A stretch of DNA of 64,000 nt from Streptomyces dioscori. Lineage in GTDB: Bacteria > Actinomycetota > Actinomycetes > Streptomycetales > Streptomycetaceae. Positions 59,356-64,000 of the stretch are shown here, piece by piece. Numbering within the stretch: the first letter of the stretch is position 1; each line of letters starts with the position of its first letter. The notes below the pieces were generated by a model. The model made no database searches, was not told the origin of the DNA, and saw nothing but the letters and a program-made list of their open reading frames with translations. The position numbers and the translations under genes are program-made. The stretch covers positions 1 through 64,000 of the forward strand of contig NZ_KZ679051.1 of the NCBI RefSeq assembly GCF_003024195.1, given 5' to 3'.

Positions 59356-59526
59356 GCAGCAATGTTACGAGACGATCACGCGCTGGATCGTGTGTTCGCC
59401 GTCACAGGAACAAGCCGCGGCCCAGCCGGATCGCGTAGCGCCCCCCTCCCAGGTCTCATAGGCTTCGTGAACGAGGGCACTCGTACCAGCGCAAGAGCGC
59501 ACTCGCACCGCTCGGGAAGAGGACTC

Positions 59527-59751
59527 ATGACTGTCGACCCCACCGACCCCGAGGCATTCGAGGACACGGACGACACCGGCGCGACCGAGATCGACGTGGA
59601 GGCCCCCGAGGCCGACGCCGCCGAGCAGCAGACGGATCTCGCGCCCCGGCGGGACGACCCGCTGACCGACGCGGATCCGGACAACGCCAGCGAGGGAGAC
59701 CTCGCCGAACAGGCGAGAGTCGTGGAACTCGACGAGGACGACTATCGGTGA
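59527..59751 (+). CDS. Small acidic hypothetical protein
   Basis: 74 residues, nearly a third Asp or Glu (DPTDPEAFEDTDDTG near the start, ELDEDDYR at the end), expected to be unstructured. ATG at 59527 with GAGGA seven bases upstream. No domain is recognised. It stands between the alpha/beta hydrolase and the TetR gene, and the following gap of 301 bases makes co-transcription with the TetR gene uncertain. Confidence 0.65.
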   Translation: MTVDPTDPEAFEDTDDTGATEIDVEAPEADAAEQQTDLAPRRDDPLTDADPDNASEGDLAEQARVVELDEDDYR

Positions 59752-60052
59752 ACCGGCCCCGGGCGGTCCCGACGACCGCCCGGACCCCCCGGACCCCCGG
59801 ACTCCGGACCGCGACACCCGGACCGCCGCGCCAGGGACACTCGGACCGCCGTGCCAGGACACATGAGCACCCGCTCGCGGGCCCGGCACCGGGAACCCCA
59901 CGAGCCCGCCATGACCCCCTATGGCGCGATCTGCACGGTTTCACCGGCGTCCGGTCCGTGAAATTCTCCGCTCGCACCGCGCACACCACGGTTACCGAAA
60001 AGTACGATGGCCGCGCGGCGCTCACCGCATGTGGACGACTTTGGGAGGCGGC
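59752..60052. other. Intergenic region before the TetR gene
   Basis: 301 bases without a supported gene. The first 120 bases are C-rich degenerate repeats of CGGACCCCCGG and CGGACCGCC type. Further on, CGGT-T-ACCG (59989-59997) is a small inverted repeat about 55 bases before the TetR start, a candidate autoregulatory operator. No clear -35/-10 pair was found. Confidence 0.5.
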
Positions 60053-60694
60053 GTGACAGCCATCGAGCAGACAGAGGCGGCACGCCCGCGGGGCACACGC
60101 CTGCCGCGCCGTGCCCGACGCAACCAGCTCCTCGGCGCCGCCCAGGAAGTGTTCGTTGCGCAGGGATATCACTCGGCCGCGATGGACGACATCGCCGAAC
60201 GCGCGGGCGTCAGCAAGCCGGTTCTCTACCAGCACTTCCCCGGCAAGCTGGATCTGTATCTCGCACTGCTCGACCAGCACTGCGAGTCACTGCTGGTCTC
60301 CGTGCGGACCGCGCTGGCGTCCACCTCGGACAACAGCCTGCGCGTACGGGCCACCATGGACGCCTACTTCGCGTACGTGGAGGACGAGGGCGGCGCCTTC
60401 CGGCTGGTCTTCGAGTCGGACCTGACGAACGAGCCCGCGGTGCGCGAGCGGGTCGACAAGGTCACGTTCGAGTGCGCCGAGGCGATCTGCGAGGTGATCG
60501 CGGAGGACACCGGCCTGTCGAAGGCCGAGTCCATGCTGCTCGCCTCGGGTCTGGGCGGACTCGCCCAGGTGGTGGCCCGTTCCTGGCTGCACAGCGACCG
60601 CAGCGTGCCGCGCGAGCAGGCGGTGCAGCTGCTGACCTCGCTGGCGTGGCGGGGCATCGCGGGATTCCCCCTGCACGGCAGTGAGCACCACTGA
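60053..60694 (+). CDS. TetR-family transcriptional regulator
   Basis: 213 residues. TetR helix-turn-helix at about 25-65 (AAMDDIAERAGVSKPVLYQH then FPGKLDLY), and an all-helical ligand domain after it. GTG at 60053 with GGGAGG five to ten bases upstream; a longer frame exists but lacks a signal. It is the homologue of mycobacterial Rv3208. The ligand and targets cannot be read; genes next to it and itself are the usual targets. Confidence 0.9.
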   Translation: MTAIEQTEAARPRGTRLPRRARRNQLLGAAQEVFVAQGYHSAAMDDIAERAGVSKPVLYQHFPGKLDLYLALLDQHCESLLVSVRTALASTSDNSLRVRATMDAYFAYVEDEGGAFRLVFESDLTNEPAVRERVDKVTFECAEAICEVIAEDTGLSKAESMLLASGLGGLAQVVARSWLHSDRSVPREQAVQLLTSLAWRGIAGFPLHGSEHH

Positions 60695-60888
60695 CCGCGG
60701 TGGGCCGGCCGCGGCCGACTGATCGCGGCGGCCTCGGCTCATCAGCGCGCCGACCGCCACTTTGTTCCCACAAGGTGTTCGCTCCTGGCGTTCTCGGGCG
60801 GAGCATGTACGTCCCCTCACCGGGCTAATGTGTGCTGCGTACGGCGCGGAGACACGCGCACATCAGTGACCGTCGGAGGGACATAGCC

Positions 60889-61116
60889 GTGGAGGTCAAG
60901 ATCGGCGTGCAGCACGCGCCCCGCGAGATCGTTCTGGAGAGCGGTCAGACCCCGGAAGAGGTCGAGCGCGCGGTGTCCGAGGCGCTGGCAGGCAAGTCGC
61001 AGCTGCTCAGCCTCGTGGACGACCACGGCCGCAAGGTCCTGGTACCGGCGGACCGCCTCGCCTACGTGGAGCTCGGTGAGCCCACGACCCGCAAGGTGGG
61101 CTTCAGCGCGCTGTAG
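60889..61116 (+). CDS. DUF3107 family protein
   Basis: 75 residues, a small beta-rich protein matching the actinobacterial DUF3107 family (EVKIGVQHAPREIVLESGQT at the start, a mid-protein VERAVSEAL helix). GTG at 60889 with GGAGGG eight bases upstream. Homologue of Rv3208A (TB9.4). Its function is unknown. It follows the TetR gene in the same direction, with about 195 bases between, and ends at a T-rich terminator. Confidence 0.88.
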   Translation: MEVKIGVQHAPREIVLESGQTPEEVERAVSEALAGKSQLLSLVDDHGRKVLVPADRLAYVELGEPTTRKVGFSAL

Positions 61117-61144
61117 GTCGCAGGACGCCGCAGAACACGGAAGA

Positions 61145-61181
61145 GGGGCTCGGAGGCCGATGGCCGCCGGGCCCCTTTTTT
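61145..61181 (+). terminator. Canonical intrinsic terminator after the DUF3107 gene
   Basis: A 9-bp stem including one G-U wobble (GGGGCTCGG with CCGGGCCCC at 61167-61175) is followed directly by six T residues. This is the clearest rho-independent terminator in the window. Confidence 0.93.
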
Positions 61182-61326
61182 CATGCCGTTCTCCCTGTCC
61201 GGGCCGCTTGTCCGCGTTTCACAGACGGAGCACAACTCATACACACGGGAGGGTTGCATTCCGCAGGTCACGGGTATGACGGGCTACGACCGAAGTGCAC
61301 ACAGCCGTGCGGAAGGGACCCCCCTC

Positions 61327-61599
61327 ATGTTCTTGGAAGCGCTCGGCTCGGCCATCCTCGGTCTGGCACTCGCCCTGGCAGCGGCATACCGCCTGCCGCA
61401 CCGCCTGCCGGTCCGCAGGATCGTCCTCCCGACGGGCATCGCGGGCAGCCTCTTCGGCGCCTTTCTGACCCACACCGCGCTGGGATCCGTCGGCTTCCTG
61501 CCGGTGATGCTGGGCGCCGCAGCGGTGGCCGCGGCCTCCCTCTCCCTGCTCCTGCGCCCCGCGGGAAGACTCCGTCACCACCACGGGGCGACGGTCTGA
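61327..61599 (+). CDS. Small three-helix membrane protein
   Basis: 90 residues from the ATG at 61327 (GAAGGGA nine bases upstream). Three hydrophobic helices are predicted (ALGSAILGLALALAAAYRLP, then TGIAGSLFGAFLTHTALGSV, then MLGAAAVAAASLSLLL) with a basic tail rich in Arg and His. It resembles small integral proteins of unknown function found in many streptomycetes. The longer frame from 61183 is not supported by an RBS. Confidence 0.7.
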   Translation: MFLEALGSAILGLALALAAAYRLPHRLPVRRIVLPTGIAGSLFGAFLTHTALGSVGFLPVMLGAAAVAAASLSLLLRPAGRLRHHHGATV

Positions 61600-61649
61600 G
61601 CAACAGCCCGGACGACAGCTGAGGAGGCGCGGGCGCAGCCCCGCCTCCG

Positions 61650-61755
61650 AGGGGCGCGGGGAACGGCGCGACGGGCCCCCACCGAGCCGCAGCCGAACAC
61701 AACAGGCCCGATGGGCCTTTCAGGGGCGCGGGGAACGGCGCGACCGGCCCCCACG
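61650..61755. repeat. Two copies of the dispersed intergenic repeat
   Basis: Copies at 61650-61683 and 61718-61755 of GGGGCGCGGGGAACGGCGCG followed by GGGCCCCCAC or CGGCCCCCAC. They are separated by about 35 bases, in direct orientation, just before a convergent gene end. Confidence 0.85.
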
Positions 61756-61791
61756 GACCCGCGGCGACGACGAACCGTCACCACTCAAAGC

Positions 61792-62529
61792 TCAGGCGGC
61801 CAGCCCCAGCGCAGCCATCCTCTTCGTGTGCGCCTCGGTGATCCGCGAGAACATCCGCCCCACCTCCGCGAGATCGAACCCGTCCGCGACCCCGCCGACG
61901 AGCATCGTCGACAGCGCGTCCCGGTCGGCGACCACCCGCTGGGACTGCGACAGCGCCTCCCCCATCAGCCGCCGCGCCCACAGCGCGAGCCGCCCGCCCA
62001 CACGCGGATCCGCGTCGATGGCGGCCCGCACCTTCTCGATGGCGAACGACGCGTGCCCCGTGTCGTCGAGGACGGCCAGCACGAGCTTGCGCGTATCGGC
62101 GTCGAGCCGCGCCGCGACCTCCCGGTAGAAGTCACTGGCGATCGAGTCGCCGACGTACGCCTTCACGAGGCCTTCCAGCCAGTCGGACGGCGCGGTCTGC
62201 TTGTGGAACCCGTCGAGCGCGGCGACGAACGGCTCCATCGCCTGCGTCGGCTCCGCCCCGATCTCGGTCAGCCGGGCCCGCAACTGCTCGAAGTGGTGGA
62301 ACTCGGCCGAGGCCATCTTCGCCAACTCCGCCTTGTCCCCGAGCGTCGGCGCCAGTTTCGCGTCCTCCGCGAGCCGCTCGAACGCCGCCAGCTCCCCGTA
62401 CGCGAGCGCGCCGATCAGATCCACGACCGCGGCACGGTACTGGGGGTCCACGGAGGCCGTGGCCCAGTCCTGGGCGGCGACTCCGGTGGGTTCGGCGGGT
62501 GCGTCGGAAGGTTTGGCAGGCGTCGTCAT
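61792..62529 (-). CDS. Ferritin-like fold protein (MiaE-like diiron type)
   Basis: 245 residues, all helical. The first pair of helices has GELAAFERLAEDA and SAEFHHFEQL (ExxH-type carboxylate/His ligands). A second pair follows (SDFYREVAARL and DDTGHASFAIEKVRA), giving the four-helix di-iron pattern. It is the homologue of Rv3210c. It may be a hydroxylase or iron-handling protein; MiaE-like tRNA hydroxylation is one possibility, not shown. It is divergent from the DEAD-box helicase over a 390-base region. Confidence 0.82.
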   Translation of the reverse strand: MTTPAKPSDAPAEPTGVAAQDWATASVDPQYRAAVVDLIGALAYGELAAFERLAEDAKLAPTLGDKAELAKMASAEFHHFEQLRARLTEIGAEPTQAMEPFVAALDGFHKQTAPSDWLEGLVKAYVGDSIASDFYREVAARLDADTRKLVLAVLDDTGHASFAIEKVRAAIDADPRVGGRLALWARRLMGEALSQSQRVVADRDALSTMLVGGVADGFDLAEVGRMFSRITEAHTKRMAALGLAA

Positions 62530-62919
62530 GAAGCGCACAATAGCCCGCTCGCCGCACGGCGTAAGGCCCTGGTCAATCAGTGTGACGACGACTACGTGAC
62601 CAAATCGGCCATCGCATATGCGCGGATCCGGGGTATGGTGGTAATGCGCTCGCTGAGTTGATCTACGTAACCCGGCGGGTCCGCACGAATGAGGATGCCC
62701 GGTCGGTGGCCCGATCGGCTCCGACCCGACAGCCCTCTCAGCCCGTACGACACAGTGCGTACGGCATCCGGAGGGACCCTCAGCGGTACGAACGCTTGAG
62801 CGTCGGCAGTGGTCCCATGCCACCCCGGCCGCTGGTCAATAGCGGCCGACGTCCCCGGCACGGTCCCCGACACGACCCCCGCGCTCGCCTCGCACCGCGT
62901 ACACAGAAGAGGCAGCACC
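62530..62919. other. Divergent promoter region between the ferritin-like and DEAD-box genes
   Basis: 390 bases with no supported gene. It contains CGCATATGCG (62613-62622), a perfect 10-bp palindrome. It also has a repeated CTACGTRACC (near 62592 and 62662), about 70 bases apart. The surroundings are the most AT-rich in this part, consistent with the promoters of both genes. A GTG at 62809 is in frame with the helicase but would add 37 unlikely residues. Confidence 0.55.
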
Positions 62920-64000
62920 CTGACTACTTTCCGAGACCTCGGGATCCTTCCCGAGACTGCCGAGGCCCTTGAGGCCGTCGGCATCACGAGTCCCTTTCCC
63001 ATCCAGGAGATGACGCTCCCCGTCGCCCTCGCGGGCAACGACGTCATCGGCCAGGCCAAGACCGGCACCGGCAAGACGCTGGGCTTCGGTCTCCCGCTCC
63101 TTGAGCGGGTGACCGTCCCCGCGGACGTCGAGGCGGGCCGGGCGCAGCCCGAGCAGCTCACCGACGCCCCGCAGGCCCTCGTCGTCGTCCCGACGCGCGA
63201 GCTGTGCACCCAGGTCACCAACGACCTGCTGACGGCCGGCAAGGTCCGTAACGTGCGCGTGCTCGCCATCTACGGCGGCCGGGCGTACGAGCCGCAGGTC
63301 GAGGCCCTCAAGAAGGGCATCGACGTCGTCGTCGGCACCCCGGGCCGGCTCCTCGACCTCGCGGGCCAGAAGAAGCTCAACCTCAAGCACGTGCGCGCCC
63401 TCGTCCTCGACGAGGCCGACGAGATGCTCGACCTGGGCTTCCTGCCCGACGTCGAGAAGATCATGAACATGCTGCCGGTCCGCCGTCAGACGATGCTGTT
63501 CTCGGCGACCATGCCGGGCGCGGTCATCGGTCTCGCGCGCCGCTACATGTCGCAGCCCACGCACATCCGCGCCTCGGAGCCGGACGACGCGGGCGCGACC
63601 GTCAGGAACACCGCGCAGTTCATCTACCGCGCGCACAACATGGACAAGCCCGAGCTGGTCTCGCGGATACTGCAGGCCGACGGCCGCGGTCTCGCTATGG
63701 TCTTCTGCCGTACGAAGCGCACGGCGGCCGACCTGGCCGACCAGCTGCAGCAGCGCGGGTTCGCCTCCGGCGCGGTCCACGGCGACCTCGGCCAGGGCGC
63801 CCGCGAGCAGGCGCTGCGCGCGTTCCGCAACGGCAAGGTCGACGTGCTCGTCTGCACCGACGTGGCCGCGCGCGGCATCGACGTCGAGGGCGTGACGCAC
63901 GTCATCAACTACCAGTCCCCCGAGGACGAGAAGACGTACCTGCACCGCATCGGCCGTACGGGCCGCGCGGGCGCCAAGGGCATCGCCGTCACGCTCGTCG
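62920..64000 (+). CDS. DEAD-box RNA helicase, RhlE-like (runs off the window)
   Basis: At least 360 residues, truncated by the window end. Motifs in order: FPIQ (Q motif), AKTGTGKT, PTREL, GTPGR, DEAD, SAT, then the second RecA domain with RGIDV and HRIGRTGR. It unwinds RNA, probably in ribosome assembly or cold/stress RNA turnover; homologue of Rv3211. The coding similarity begins at CTG 62920 with AGAGG eight bases upstream. No ATG, GTG or TTG lies nearby in frame, and the next ATG would delete the Q motif, so CTG is the likely start. Confidence 0.9.
   Translation, partial: MTTFRDLGILPETAEALEAVGITSPFPIQEMTLPVALAGNDVIGQAKTGTGKTLGFGLPLLERVTVPADVEAGRAQPEQLTDAPQALVVVPTRELCTQVTNDLLTAGKVRNVRVLAIYGGRAYEPQVEALKKGIDVVVGTPGRLLDLAGQKKLNLKHVRALVLDEADEMLDLGFLPDVEKIMNMLPVRRQTMLFSATMPGAVIGLARRYMSQPTHIRASEPDDAGATVRNTAQFIYRAHNMDKPELVSRILQADGRGLAMVFCRTKRTAADLADQLQQRGFASGAVHGDLGQGAREQALRAFRNGKVDVLVCTDVAARGIDVEGVTHVINYQSPEDEKTYLHRIGRTGRAGAKGIAVTLV

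Noticed and set aside
62809..62919. GTG at 62809 as the start of the DEAD-box helicase
   Set aside because: It adds 37 residues unlike any DEAD-box N-terminus, and no Shine-Dalgarno precedes it.

Overview
The window is a 64-kb piece of a Streptomyces (or very close relative) chromosome. The evidence is very high G+C, GTG starts and GTGA/ATGA stop-start overlaps, two initiator tRNAs, a WblC-type WhiB regulator, TerD, the catalase/CatR pair, and the dispersed intergenic repeats (GGGGCGCGGGGAACTGCGC type) usual in streptomycetes. No prophage, plasmid, IS element, CRISPR array or rRNA is visible. Much of the gene order matches, from memory, the mycobacterial stretch Rv3193c-Rv3211. That backbone comprises the UPF0182 protein, PDZ-Lon protease, DUF2342 protein, ABC1 kinase, WhiB7, UvrD2, mycoredoxin, NudC, AdnA/AdnB, alkyltransferase-like protein, MoeZ, DUF3152 protein, TetR regulator, DUF3107 protein, ferritin-like protein and DEAD-box helicase.

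Layout. 1-6.3 kb: hisN (followed by an 11-unit 9-bp tandem array), a CBS-pair protein, the divergent catalase/catR locus, and two identical initiator tRNA genes flanking a Sel1-repeat protein. 6.3-15.5 kb: UPF0182 membrane protein, PPA1309-like protein, secreted PDZ-Lon protease, a 54-residue membrane peptide, moaE, an SDR, the DUF2342 zinc protein and a coupled NUDIX hydrolase. 15.6-22.5 kb: a three-gene AIM24/TerD operon, a YgjP-type metallopeptidase, and an E1/ThiF-like protein overlapping an ABC1 kinase. 22.5-26.5 kb: wblC, with a long leader holding a well-initiated uORF and terminator hairpins, then uvrD2 and mrx1. 26.5-37 kb: nudC, an M20 dipeptidase, adnB, adnA and an ATL protein. 37-44.7 kb: a large membrane protein with a kinase-like middle, two tandem SlpD/E-like lipoprotein peptidases, and moeZ.

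44.7-56.4 kb is the part that looks accessory. It interrupts the backbone between moeZ and the DUF3152 gene. It holds a tightly overlapping five-gene operon (PelF-like glycosyltransferase, polytopic membrane protein, 46-residue peptide, NAD-sugar epimerase, spherulin-4/GH135-like protein). This resembles a reduced Pel- or galactosaminogalactan-type exopolysaccharide system. Next comes a complete oligopeptide ABC transporter, preceded by an apparently leaderless 30-codon ORF ending in Cys-His-Cys-Arg and a hairpin, which is the layout of a transcription attenuator. 56.4-64 kb returns to the conserved backbone and ends inside an RhlE-like helicase whose best start codon is CTG.

Functional themes: double-strand-break processing (AdnA/AdnB, UvrD2), redox and oxidative defence (catalase/CatR, mycoredoxin, NudC), antibiotic-induced regulation (WblC), molybdopterin and sulfur transfer (MoaE, MoeZ), and envelope or surface functions.
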